Origin: Candidatus Hydrogenedentota bacterium
Lineage (GTDB): Bacteria > Hydrogenedentota > Hydrogenedentia > Hydrogenedentales > JAGMZX01
NCBI GenBank assembly: GCA_029556545.1
Contig: JAKQEQ010000080.1
Span: 1-33,332 of the forward strand
Direction of reading: 5' to 3'
Length of the DNA: 33,332 bases
Position numbers and translations under genes: made by a program. Position 1 is the stretch's first letter. Every line of letters begins with the position of its first letter. Positions 26,063-33,332 of the stretch are shown piece after piece. The notes under the pieces are model-generated. The model had not been told where the DNA came from. It saw only the letters and a list, made by a program, of their open reading frames with translations, and did no database searches.

Positions 26063-27259
26063 CTACGCCATGATGTCGCGGTCCACGACTTGGCCGGGCC
26101 GCGTGCTCGTGTGCGGCCACAGCTTTCTTCCGGGATAGATGGCCGTGTGGATGCCTGTGTGAACGTGATCGCCGAGGATCGCGCCGAGTTTGCGGCGGCC
26201 CGTGTCGATGAGTTGGTCCTTGATCACCGATTTCTGCGCGCTCTTGTCGTGGCGGTAGTTCGCGGTGACGGTGCCGCAGCCGAGGTTGACGCCCTCGCCC
26301 AGGATGCTGTCGCCCACGTAGTTCTGGTGGGGCGCCTTCGCGCCGTCCATGAGGATCGAATTCTTGATCTCGCTGGCCTGGCCCACCTTGCAGCCGTCGC
26401 ATAACGTCGCGCCGGGCCGGAGCCAGCAGTTCGGGCCGACCTCGCACCGATCGCCGATGTAGACGGGGCCGTCAATCACCGCGCCGGGCCGGACGACCGT
26501 ACCGCGCCCGATATAGACCGCGCCGGTGAGGTGCGCCGCCGGACTGACTTCGCCGAGGTTCTCGGGGCGCAAGAAATTATCGAGCCAGAAGGCGTTCGCG
26601 TCGAGGAGATGCCAGGCGTAGCCTACGGGCAGCCAGTAGCCGCCGGCGCGCACGACGCGGAAGTCGCCTCGCTCGGCGAGGGTCTGCACGGCGCTCGTGA
26701 GTTCGATTTCGCCCCGTTCGGAAGGGGCCGTCTCGCGTAATACGTCGAACACGGCGGGCGTGAACTTGTAGACACCGATGTTGGCGAGGTTTGAAAAGAC
26801 TTCCTTCGGTTTTTCGACCAGGCGCACGACGCGGTCGTCATCGTCGGTCTCGTAGACGCCATAGGGGCGCGGGTCCTCGACGGCGAGCGCGAGTGCCGCC
26901 TGGTCCCGTTCCGCCACGCGCGCCAGGTCGCGCGGGTCGTACAGGTCATCGCCGTTCATCACGAGGAACGGCTCGTTCACGACGCCGGCGCACGAGAGCA
27001 CCGCGTGGCCCGTGCCGCGCCGCTCCGTCTGCGAGACGTAGGTGAGCGGGAGACCCCGGTATTCGACGCCGAACCGCTCGCGGATCATGGCCTCGCGATA
27101 GCCGACGACGATCACGACGCCGTCCACGAGTCCCGACAACGCATCGAGCTGGCGCGCGAGAATGGGCTGATTCATCACGGGCAGGAGCGCCTTCGGGCGC
27201 GTGAGCGTCAACGGGACAGTGCGGGTCGATTCGCCCGCCGCCATGATGATTGCCTTCAT
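26063..27259 (-). CDS. Bifunctional GlmU-like sugar-1-phosphate nucleotidyltransferase / acyltransferase
   Basis: The 398-aa product starts at ATG 27259 after AAGGAA. The N-terminal nucleotidyltransferase domain has IIMAAGESTRTVPLT...RPKALLPV (pyrophosphorylase signature), RRGTGHAV, and MNGDDLY with the metal-binding aspartate. From about residue 245 a left-handed beta-helix of hexapeptide repeats follows (GAVYIGRGTVVRPGAVIDGPVYIGD-type turns), with NCWLRPG, GTVTANY and LGAILGDHVHTGI. Such two-domain proteins, best known from archaea and many bacteria, make UDP-GlcNAc or another nucleotide sugar from a hexosamine or hexose 1-phosphate. The acyl acceptor and sugar cannot be fixed here. It likely feeds cell-envelope polysaccharide synthesis, and its partner downstream is the Gfo/Idh-fold gene. 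Confidence 0.92.
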   Translation of the reverse strand: MKAIIMAAGESTRTVPLTLTRPKALLPVMNQPILARQLDALSGLVDGVVIVVGYREAMIRERFGVEYRGLPLTYVSQTERRGTGHAVLSCAGVVNEPFLVMNGDDLYDPRDLARVAERDQAALALAVEDPRPYGVYETDDDDRVVRLVEKPKEVFSNLANIGVYKFTPAVFDVLRETAPSERGEIELTSAVQTLAERGDFRVVRAGGYWLPVGYAWHLLDANAFWLDNFLRPENLGEVSPAAHLTGAVYIGRGTVVRPGAVIDGPVYIGDRCEVGPNCWLRPGATLCDGCKVGQASEIKNSILMDGAKAPHQNYVGDSILGEGVNLGCGTVTANYRHDKSAQKSVIKDQLIDTGRRKLGAILGDHVHTGIHTAIYPGRKLWPHTSTRPGQVVDRDIMA

Positions 27260-27328
27260 TCGCGTTCCTTCAGCCGCCGGCCGAGACTTTCCCTGTCTAT
27301 CTCATGGTTTCTCCAGGAGGACGCGCTG

Positions 27329-27358
27329 AATCTATCACCCCCGCCGTTCGGCCCGCAA
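27329..27358 (-). promoter_or_regulatory. Extended -10 promoter of the GlmU-like gene
   Basis: Reading leftward, TTGCGG (27358-27353), an 18-base spacer and TAGATT (27334-27329) preceded by TGA. The leader to the ATG is about 60 bases. The promoter is back to back with that of the acyl-CoA dehydrogenase gene. Confidence 0.5.
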
Positions 27359-27382
27359 TCCCGTCGCAGGCGAGACCGCGCG

Positions 27383-27411
27383 TTGACGGCCCTGATAGGG
27401 CGTGATAGACT
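27383..27411 (+). promoter_or_regulatory. Sigma-70 promoter of the acyl-CoA dehydrogenase operon
   Basis: TTGACG (27383-27388), a 17-base spacer and TAGACT (27406-27411) preceded by TGA give the best promoter in the window. A small hairpin CTGT-CGTG-ACAG (27419-27430), flanked by TGCC/GGCA, lies at the predicted 5' end of the mRNA. Confidence 0.65.
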
Positions 27412-27465
27412 GCCGCCGCTGTCGTGACAGGGCAGAACGCAGTACCTGAAATCAAGGGGAAACGC

Positions 27466-28629
27466 ATGGATTTTCGGCTGTCGGAAGAACAACGTGAGAT
27501 GCAGGCCATGGTGCGCCGCTTCGCTCAGACGGAGATCGCGCCGCTGGCCCGCCAATTGGACGAGGAAGAGCGGTTTCCCGCCGAGACCTTTCACAAGATG
27601 GGCGAACTGGGCCTGCTCGGCCTGCTTGTTCCCGAGGAATACGGCGGGGTCGGCGGAGACGTGCTCACGATGTGCGTGGTCACGGAGGAAATCGCCTACG
27701 CTTGCTCGTCGACCGCGCTTTCGTTCTTGGCGCACGCCACGCTCTGCTGCCACAACCTCGCCTGCAACGGCTCTCATGAACAGAAAGCGAAGTACCTGCC
27801 CGACCTTGCCTCGGGAAAGGTCCTTGGCGGCATCGCCATGACGGAGCCGGGCGCCGGGTCGGACGCGCTCGGCCTCCAGACTTCCGCGGTGCGCGTGGGC
27901 GACGAATACGTCCTGAACGGGAGCAAGACCTTCATCACCAACGCGTCGGTGGCGGGGGAGCTGCTGGTCTACGCGCGCACGGACAAGGACGCGGGGCCCC
28001 GCGGCCTGAGCCAGTTCATCGTCGAGATGGATACGCCGGGCGTCTCCGTCGGCAAGCCGTTCAAGAAGATGGGCATGCGCGGATCGCCGACTTCGGAGGT
28101 CTTCTTCGAGGATTGTCGCGTGCCCGCCGCGAATCTTGTCCAGGGTGAGAACCAGGCTTTGGGCATCCTGCTTGGCGGGCTCGACGTCGAGCGGACCGTC
28201 GGCGCGGCGATGGGCGTGGGGGGCGGGCGCGCCGCGCTCGATCGCTCGCTGAAATATGCGCAGGAACGGACCCAGTTCGGCCAGCCCATCATCATGTTCG
28301 AGATGGTCGCCGAGAAACTGGCCGATATGGCCATGAACATCGAGGCCGCGCGGTTACTTACGCAAAAGGCCGCGGTCCTGTGTGACGCGGGCGTGCGCTG
28401 CTCCGCCGAGGCGTCCTACGCGAAGCTCTTCGCCACCGAGAGTTGCCAGAAAGCGTGTAACGACGCGATCCAGATTTTCGGCGGCTACGGGTACATGCAG
28501 GAGTACGAGGTCGAACGCATGCTGCGCGACGCGCGCGTCGGCACCATCGGCGGCGGGACCTCGGAAATCCAGCGGCTTATCATCGTGAAGGAACTGGTCA
28601 AACGAAGCATGGGAGGGACACAGCCATGA
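27466..28629 (+). CDS. Acyl-CoA dehydrogenase
   Basis: ATG at 27466 follows AAGGGGA, and the product is 387 aa, the normal family length. This FAD flavoprotein oxidises acyl-CoA to the 2-enoyl-CoA. MDFRLSEEQ, VPEEYGGVGGD, AMTEPGAGSD, GSKTFITNA, KMGMRGSPTSEVFFEDCRVP, YAQERTQFGQPI, QIFGGYGYMQEYEVERMLRDAR and GGGTSEIQR appear in the usual order. The C-terminal position that holds the catalytic glutamate in medium-chain enzymes is glycine here (IGGGTSE). A glutamate in GLDVER (Glu242) matches the position used by isovaleryl-CoA and long-chain dehydrogenases. This points to a branched-chain or similar substrate rather than a straight medium chain. The stop overlaps the MaoC-like start by ATGA, so the two products probably act in sequence. 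Confidence 0.95.
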   Translation: MDFRLSEEQREMQAMVRRFAQTEIAPLARQLDEEERFPAETFHKMGELGLLGLLVPEEYGGVGGDVLTMCVVTEEIAYACSSTALSFLAHATLCCHNLACNGSHEQKAKYLPDLASGKVLGGIAMTEPGAGSDALGLQTSAVRVGDEYVLNGSKTFITNASVAGELLVYARTDKDAGPRGLSQFIVEMDTPGVSVGKPFKKMGMRGSPTSEVFFEDCRVPAANLVQGENQALGILLGGLDVERTVGAAMGVGGGRAALDRSLKYAQERTQFGQPIIMFEMVAEKLADMAMNIEAARLLTQKAAVLCDAGVRCSAEASYAKLFATESCQKACNDAIQIFGGYGYMQEYEVERMLRDARVGTIGGGTSEIQRLIIVKELVKRSMGGTQP

Positions 28630-29087
28630 GCACCGACGAGGGCATCTACTTCGAGGACATCGAGGAGGGCCGCGTAGCGACCTCCCCGGCGCGGACCGTC
28701 ACGGAAGCGGATATCGTGAATTTCGCGGGGCTCTCCGGCGACTTCAATATCCTGCACACGGACGCGGAATTCATGAAGGGGACGCCTTTCGGCCAGCGCA
28801 TCGCACACGGGCTGCTCGGATTGTCCATCGCCTCGGGACTCGTCGCGCGGAACCCCGGCGCGGAGCAGCACCGCCTGGTCGCGTTCCTGGGCATGACGTG
28901 GGACTTCCGGAACCCCGTGCTTATCGGTGACACCATCCACGTAGTCCAGACCGCGGCCTCGAAGCGCCCGACGAGCAAGCCCGGCCTTGGCGTCGTGGTC
29001 TACGACGTGCAGGTGAAGAACCAGCGCGGGCAGGTGTGCCAGGAAGGGCAGTGGAAGGTCATGTACATGAAGCGCAACGTGGGGTGA
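28626..29087 (+). CDS. MaoC-like (R)-specific enoyl-CoA hydratase
   Basis: The 153-aa single hot-dog-fold protein starts at the ATG overlapping the dehydrogenase stop. The hydratase-2 motif SGDFNILHTDAEFMKGTPFGQRIAHG carries the catalytic Asp39 and His44 and the downstream glycine-rich AHGLLGLSIASG helix. DFRNPVLIGDTIHV is a second typical MaoC block. Such enzymes add water to 2-enoyl-CoA, the product of the dehydrogenase just upstream. The pair therefore looks like two consecutive steps of acyl-CoA breakdown, or of a related route such as mesaconyl-type hydration. Later steps are not encoded nearby. Confidence 0.93.
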   Translation: MSTDEGIYFEDIEEGRVATSPARTVTEADIVNFAGLSGDFNILHTDAEFMKGTPFGQRIAHGLLGLSIASGLVARNPGAEQHRLVAFLGMTWDFRNPVLIGDTIHVVQTAASKRPTSKPGLGVVVYDVQVKNQRGQVCQEGQWKVMYMKRNVG

Positions 29088-29440
29088 TCGGTGTCAGACC
29101 TTCTGGGAAGGCGGGAGGGCGGTCCAGCGCCTACCCATCGACTTTGCGGGAAACTCCGCAAGAAATCCAAAGAAACCTAAAGAATCCTTGACGTAAGCGG
29201 GCCGGCATGACTTACCGAAAGCGTCTCTTCGCAGGGGAAACGGAGTGACGGCGGCTCTGCGCCCCTTTGTAGTCTGGGCGCCCGGAATCGGACAGGGCAT
29301 TTCATTGTTACCAAAAGGGTGCCGTGGGCGCAGGCCCGGTTGCAGTACGAAGCGCGAATAGGTGTTGTGAGGTCGGTCTCCCCCGCGTGGGGCATTTGCA
29401 GTTAGCCATGGCGCAAGGCCAAGTCGAAAGGGAAGGGTCC
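29088..29440. other. Leader region of the PASTA lipoprotein gene
   Basis: A 353-base stretch without a supported gene. A small stem TTGCGG (29144-29149) / CCGCAA (29156-29161) may end the acyl-CoA operon but lacks a U-tract. The middle contains several short purine-rich and GC-rich blocks. I tried to match cobalamin, glycine and cyclic-di-GMP riboswitch cores and found no convincing fit. No clear -35/-10 pair was found, though the promoter of the lipoprotein gene must lie here or upstream. Confidence 0.45.
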
Positions 29441-32400
29441 ATGTCTAGGAAGATCACGTTACGCCAGAGTCTGTTGATAACCCTCATGCTGTTGACGCTC
29501 ATTTCCATGGGCGGATGCCCGCGCCGCGTGACGGTGCCCGACGTACTCGGCATTACGCAGGCCGGGGCGGAGGCGGCGATTGTGAACGCCGGGCTGACGG
29601 TGGGGTCCGTGACGGAGGAATACAGCGATACTGTTGCGGAGGGCTTGGTGATAAGCCAGAGTCCCGCGGCTGGCACGAAGGTGGCTCGGGGCAGTGCGGT
29701 GGCGCTGGTGGTGTCGAAGGGCCCGGAAGCCCGAATCGTGCCTGATGTGGTCGGACTCGCGCAGGCGGCGGCGGAAGCCGCGATCATCAGCGCGGGGTTG
29801 TCCGTGGGCGCGGTCACGGAGGCGTACAGCGCCACGGTTCCCGCAGGCAATGTAATCAGCCAGAGCCCCACGGCGGGATCGAGCGTCCCGGCGGGAACGG
29901 CGGTGGCGCTGGTGGTGTCGAAGGGACTGCCGATCGTACCGAACGTGGTCGGGCTTGCCCAAGCGGCGGCGGAAGCCGCGATCATCAGCGCCGGGCTGTC
30001 CGTGGGCGTGGTCACGGAGGCATTCAGCGCCACGGTTGCGGCGGGCCTCGTAATCAGCCAGAACCCGGCGGCGGGTTCGAGCGCGGCGGCGGGCAGCGGC
30101 GTGGACCTCGTGGTCTCGAAGGGACCGTTTACCGTTTCGGGGCGGGTCCTCTTTGACGATGGCGGCCCCGTGGCGGGCGCGGCGGTGTTGGGCAGCGTCA
30201 TCGCGGAGGAAATGCTGAGCGCGTTGCGACAGGCCGCGGTGCAACGCATGTTTGCGACCGACTGGTCGCGTCCCGAGTTCAAGAGCAACCCGCTGCTTAT
30301 GCAGGTGTTGCAGCAATTGCCCTTGCCGCTCCTGCAGCCGTTGCAGGAGCAAAGCGCCACCACGGACGAGAACGGCAATTTCACGTTCGGGCTCGATATT
30401 GACGCGCTGCCCGTGAAGGTGCTCGTGGAGGTCAGCTTCCAACCGGAGGGGCTGCCGGCGGTGCAGACGGCCAAGTGGACGACCGCCGAAGCCGGCCCGG
30501 CGGATATGGGCACAATCATCATCCCAAATCCCGCGGACCGTGAAATGACGGTCACGAACGGGACCAGCGTGAGCGACGACGGCTCGATTCAGGTGGACGG
30601 GTTGCCGCCTGAAGTGGACCGACTGTTTGGCGCGGCCTACGATCCGGATGAAAACCCCGAAGCCTTCCCCGGCGAATTCGCTGAAATGGGCAACATTCCA
30701 TTGAACTCGACGGTCTTCTTGTGGATGGAGGCGTTCGACGCGGCCGGAAATCCGGTGCACGACTTGTCCCATGCGGTCACGATACGGTCCCGCATTCCGT
30801 TCACCCAGTGGATTGACCTCGAGGACATTTCCAACGGCACGGACCGCATCGAGATACCGATTTACACGTACAACGAAGCGATCAACATGTGGGAGCAGGA
30901 AGGGATCGGCTGGGTGGAAGACGGCAGTCGAACCGTCTTGCCCGAGGATGCCGAGCCTTCGATCCTGGACGGCACGTTTCCAGGCGATTTGTACGCGGCA
31001 TTCACGACAAACCATTTTTCCTGGATGAACGTCGACTATGCCTATATCGGGCCGTGGACCCTCTCGCGGCTGGACCCGGCCATGCGAAATAGTGACTGCC
31101 TCTTCGAGGCGCTCCAACTCGCCAAGACCATCGCGAAGTCGGCGGCCGGGCGCGCGGCTTACGCCAAATTCAACACGCCGGACGGCGACCTCGACGTCGA
31201 GTTGGCCGACGCGGCGGGCCCCGAACTCAAGAACGGGGACATAGGGAACAGCTATGGCGAGTTCAAAGGCAATGAGCAGGGGGACCGCGATGATCAGTTC
31301 TACGTGAGCAACAACGTCTGGAACGGCTGCGGCGACGGCGCTACGGCGGACCAGAAGAAGAACACCACGTTGCTCATGGCTATCACTATCCTGCATGAAA
31401 CCGCGCACTGGAAGTGGGACGTCAAGCATGACGGAGGCAAGTGGACGAATGCCGAGCCGGGCGGCGAGGCCGGCAACGAACTCGAGAAGGACCTGTTCGG
31501 CGGCATTATCACGAACGGGAACGGCATCAAGCGCGACGGAAGCGCGGTGGACAACGCTACGCGCGACGGCTGGCTCAACCCGGCCAGTTGGCCGCCACCG
31601 GGCGGCAAGGCCGGGCTCGCCCAGGCCCCGGCAACGCCGCAGCAGGAGATTTCTCCCCTCGAACTGACCATTGCATTGGGGCAAACCGCCTTCGAACTCG
31701 GCGAAGAAATCCCGGTTACGGTGACCCACCGTAATGTTTCGACGCAGTCTATCCGCGTGCTCGATCAGATTGCGCTCGAGGGCTATCCGCTCTGGTTCGA
31801 GATTGTGCGCGACGGCGCCACGGAGCGGGTGCCTTTCGGCGGCAGCAGGGCCAAGCGCGGCATCGACTATGACGCGGACTTCGTCACGCTGCAACCGGAA
31901 GAATCGCTGAATACCGTCGTGACTTTGTTGCGCGACGATCTTGGCAAGTCGCGCTACAACCTGATCGCGTCCGGGGACTACCAGGTGACCGCCTACTACA
32001 GCGGGCACTGGGGACTTCCCGAGACCGCCTCCAACACGCTCGCGTTCAACGTGGGCGCAGGGGGCAGCATTTCGGGCTTGATCACGAACGCCGCAAGCGG
32101 CCTACCGATTCCCGGCGCGACGGTCAAAGTACTGCAAGGCGCAAACATCCTGACCACAGTGACGAGCGACGCCGTTGGCCTGTATCTGGTTCCCGAGCTT
32201 CCGGGCGGCGCGTTTACGCTCGAGGCGCAGGCCGCAGGTTTTCTTCGCAGCCGACAGGAGAATGTGGTGGTGACGGTGGGCGCGAATACGGTGGTCAACT
32301 TCAGTCTTTCGGCCTTGCTGGCGCTCGGCGAAATGCGCCTGGTCCTCACCTGGGGTCAGACCCCCAGCGATCTGGACTCGCATCTCTGGCTGCCCATCGA

Positions 32401-32773
32401 GATGCCCTATCACGTTTACTTCGGGTTGAGAGGCAGCCTGGAAGCATGTCCCTTCGCGGCGTTGGACACGGATGATACGACCGGTTTCGGCCCGGAGACC
32501 ATCACCATCCGGCAGCGGAGACTCGAGGGCACCTACATTTATGCCGTGCATAACTTCTCCGGGTTCCCGAGCTTGGCCGAGTCCGGGGCGCAGGTGCAGG
32601 TATTTGACTCGACAGGGCTCATCGCCACCATCAATGTCCCCACCGAAGGCGAGGGCATCATGTGGCATGTCCTCGAAATCGATGGATTAACCGGCGGGAT
32701 CACGGAGATCAATGAGATCGGGGGCTATACCGAGCCGTACCCGAGCACCGACAACGGCTGCGCAGTGGAGTAG
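29441..32773 (+). CDS. Lipoprotein with three PASTA domains, putative HExxH peptidase and DUF2135-like tail
   Basis: ATG at 29441 follows GGAAGGG, and the product is 1110 aa. LTLISMGGC is a lipobox (lipidated Cys26). Three PASTA domains of about 66 aa (VPDVLGITQAGAEAAI...VISQSPAAGTKV...VALVVSKG) fill about 30-228. A domain with a CnaB-like start (VSGRVLFDDGGPVAGA) and beta-rich regions follows. LHETAHWKWD (His652-His656) with EPGGEAGNELEKDLFGG about 15 residues on resembles a zincin with a glutamate third ligand. After it come a beta-sandwich-like segment, a carboxypeptidase-regulatory-like domain (GSISGLITNAASGLPIPGATV), and a C-terminal DUF2135/YfaP-like domain (LVLTWGQTPSDLDSHL, DTDDTTGFGPETITI, GTYIYAVHNFSG). 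Envelope-anchored peptidoglycan or glycan binding with local proteolysis is inferred. Confidence 0.9.
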   Translation: MSRKITLRQSLLITLMLLTLISMGGCPRRVTVPDVLGITQAGAEAAIVNAGLTVGSVTEEYSDTVAEGLVISQSPAAGTKVARGSAVALVVSKGPEARIVPDVVGLAQAAAEAAIISAGLSVGAVTEAYSATVPAGNVISQSPTAGSSVPAGTAVALVVSKGLPIVPNVVGLAQAAAEAAIISAGLSVGVVTEAFSATVAAGLVISQNPAAGSSAAAGSGVDLVVSKGPFTVSGRVLFDDGGPVAGAAVLGSVIAEEMLSALRQAAVQRMFATDWSRPEFKSNPLLMQVLQQLPLPLLQPLQEQSATTDENGNFTFGLDIDALPVKVLVEVSFQPEGLPAVQTAKWTTAEAGPADMGTIIIPNPADREMTVTNGTSVSDDGSIQVDGLPPEVDRLFGAAYDPDENPEAFPGEFAEMGNIPLNSTVFLWMEAFDAAGNPVHDLSHAVTIRSRIPFTQWIDLEDISNGTDRIEIPIYTYNEAINMWEQEGIGWVEDGSRTVLPEDAEPSILDGTFPGDLYAAFTTNHFSWMNVDYAYIGPWTLSRLDPAMRNSDCLFEALQLAKTIAKSAAGRAAYAKFNTPDGDLDVELADAAGPELKNGDIGNSYGEFKGNEQGDRDDQFYVSNNVWNGCGDGATADQKKNTTLLMAITILHETAHWKWDVKHDGGKWTNAEPGGEAGNELEKDLFGGIITNGNGIKRDGSAVDNATRDGWLNPASWPPPGGKAGLAQAPATPQQEISPLELTIALGQTAFELGEEIPVTVTHRNVSTQSIRVLDQIALEGYPLWFEIVRDGATERVPFGGSRAKRGIDYDADFVTLQPEESLNTVVTLLRDDLGKSRYNLIASGDYQVTAYYSGHWGLPETASNTLAFNVGAGGSISGLITNAASGLPIPGATVKVLQGANILTTVTSDAVGLYLVPELPGGAFTLEAQAAGFLRSRQENVVVTVGANTVVNFSLSALLALGEMRLVLTWGQTPSDLDSHLWLPIEMPYHVYFGLRGSLEACPFAALDTDDTTGFGPETITIRQRRLEGTYIYAVHNFSGFPSLAESGAQVQVFDSTGLIATINVPTEGEGIMWHVLEIDGLTGGITEINEIGGYTEPYPSTDNGCAVE
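29534..30123 (+). repeat. Three PASTA-coding repeats, about 198 bp
   Basis: The second and third units are almost identical in DNA over long stretches, with a period of 198 bases (marker at 29759 and 29957). The first unit is more diverged. This points to recent tandem duplication of the second unit. Confidence 0.85.
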
Positions 32774-32795
32774 GCTCTCATCAACGCTGTACATC

Positions 32796-32824
32796 GGCCC
32801 CGCCGACGCCCCGTCGGCGGGGCC
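32796..32824. terminator. Bidirectional terminator hairpin
   Basis: GGCCCCGCCGAC / GTCGGCGGGGCC forms a perfect 12-bp stem with a GCCCC loop, followed by TTGTAT on the plus strand. It lies between the convergent ends of the lipoprotein gene (32773) and the sigma-54 activator gene (32850). Confidence 0.8.
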
Positions 32825-32849
32825 TTGTATAACCGGGCGCGCCGACGCG

Positions 32850-33332
32850 CTATTGGTCGTGGCCTTGTTCGACGCGGTATTCGTTGAGCTTGTTGCGCAG
32901 GGTGCGCACGGAAATGCCGAGCATTTCGGCGGCGCGGGTGCGATTGCCGTCGCAATGTTCGAGGGTGGCGAAAATGAGCCGTCTTTCAACATCGGCGACG
33001 GTGGCCCCGGCGGTTATGCCGGCGGAGGCCGCGCCGCCGAGCACCGCTTGGACCCCGCCGAGGAAGAACTGCTCGGGGCGCAGCGGCGCGTCGTCGGAGG
33101 CGAGGACAATGGCCTGTTCAATGGCGTGCTGGAGTTCGCGGACGTTGCCGGGCCAATCGTAGGCGAGGAAACGCTTCTGTGTGGCCGGCGCGAAGCCGCG
33201 GACACGGCGTCCGTTCTCGCGGCAGTAGCGTTTGAGGAAGTGGTCCATTAGCGCCGGGATGTCTTCCCTGCGTTCCCGTAGCGGCGGCAGGACGATGACC
33301 ACCACGTTGAGGCGGTAGAAGAGGTCTTCGCG
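32850..33332 (-). CDS. Sigma-54-dependent response regulator, C-terminal part (N-terminus beyond window)
   Basis: The frame enters from the right edge without a start, so about 160 codons are visible. REDLFYRLNVV, LPPLRERREDIPAL and WPGNVRELQHAIEQA are the closing blocks of the AAA+ sigma-54 interaction domain, including the sensor II region. The C-terminus LEHCDGNRTRAAEMLGISVR and TLRNKLNEY is a Fis-type helix-turn-helix that binds upstream enhancers. The protein is therefore an NtrC-family activator of sigma-54 promoters. Whether it has a receiver domain cannot be seen. Its targets are unknown, and it ends at the shared terminator with the lipoprotein gene. Confidence 0.95.
   Translation of the reverse strand, partial: REDLFYRLNVVVIVLPPLRERREDIPALMDHFLKRYCRENGRRVRGFAPATQKRFLAYDWPGNVRELQHAIEQAIVLASDDAPLRPEQFFLGGVQAVLGGAASAGITAGATVADVERRLIFATLEHCDGNRTRAAEMLGISVRTLRNKLNEYRVEQGHDQ

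Noticed and set aside
26034-26447. Upstream extension of the Gfo/Idh-like frame
   Set aside because: It overlaps the GlmU-like gene, is His/Arg-rich, and would place the Tat signal internally.

Overview
The window is GC-rich bacterial DNA, and its gene families are those of a metagenome-type Gram-negative lineage. Three large secreted proteins end in a paired, dockerin-like module containing LTELLRVIQFYNSGGYHC, and two of them carry long Gly-Glu linkers before it. A fourth protein, cut by the window edge, also enters a Gly-Glu tract. From memory this combination fits Candidatus Hydrogenedentota or a related PVC-like group. That assignment is an inference, because no rRNA or marker phylogeny is available here.

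Bases 1-14381 are a surface-protein island transcribed entirely leftward. In transcription order it holds: a 1709-aa protein (ELWxxDGT repeats, fibronectin-like domains, PEGA-like repeats, two P-domains); an 899-aa protein (beta-propeller-like domain plus two DUF1566/Lcl domains); a 1514-aa protein (four Gly-rich modules, PKD domain, four 78-aa repeats); and the N-terminal part of a close paralogue of the 899-aa protein. A segment of about 1.1 kb (propeller domain, promoter, and terminator of the preceding gene) is present twice, at 1-1197 and 8023-9222. A decayed remnant of the C-terminal module lies at about 14440-14570.

Bases 15266-29087 are mostly metabolism: a membrane-anchored alpha/beta hydrolase divergent from a TrpB2-type tryptophan synthase beta chain; a secreted glycoside-hydrolase-like protein with an inserted malectin-like domain; a hicB-hicA toxin-antitoxin pair; an MFS transporter; thiH and thiG for the thiamine thiazole; a GlmU-like nucleotidyltransferase/acyltransferase followed by a Tat-exported Gfo/Idh-fold protein that lacks the usual catalytic lysine; and an acyl-CoA dehydrogenase translationally coupled to a MaoC-like hydratase.

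Bases 29441-32773 encode a large lipoprotein with three PASTA domains, a putative HExxH zinc peptidase, a carboxypeptidase-regulatory-like domain and a C-terminal DUF2135/YfaP-like domain. A strong hairpin at 32796-32824 separates it from the C-terminal part of a convergent sigma-54 activator that runs off the right edge.

Several metabolic genes appear to use extended -10 promoters of the type TGnTAGAnT, often with a small hairpin at or near the predicted 5' end of the mRNA. No tRNA, rRNA, CRISPR array or intact insertion sequence was seen.
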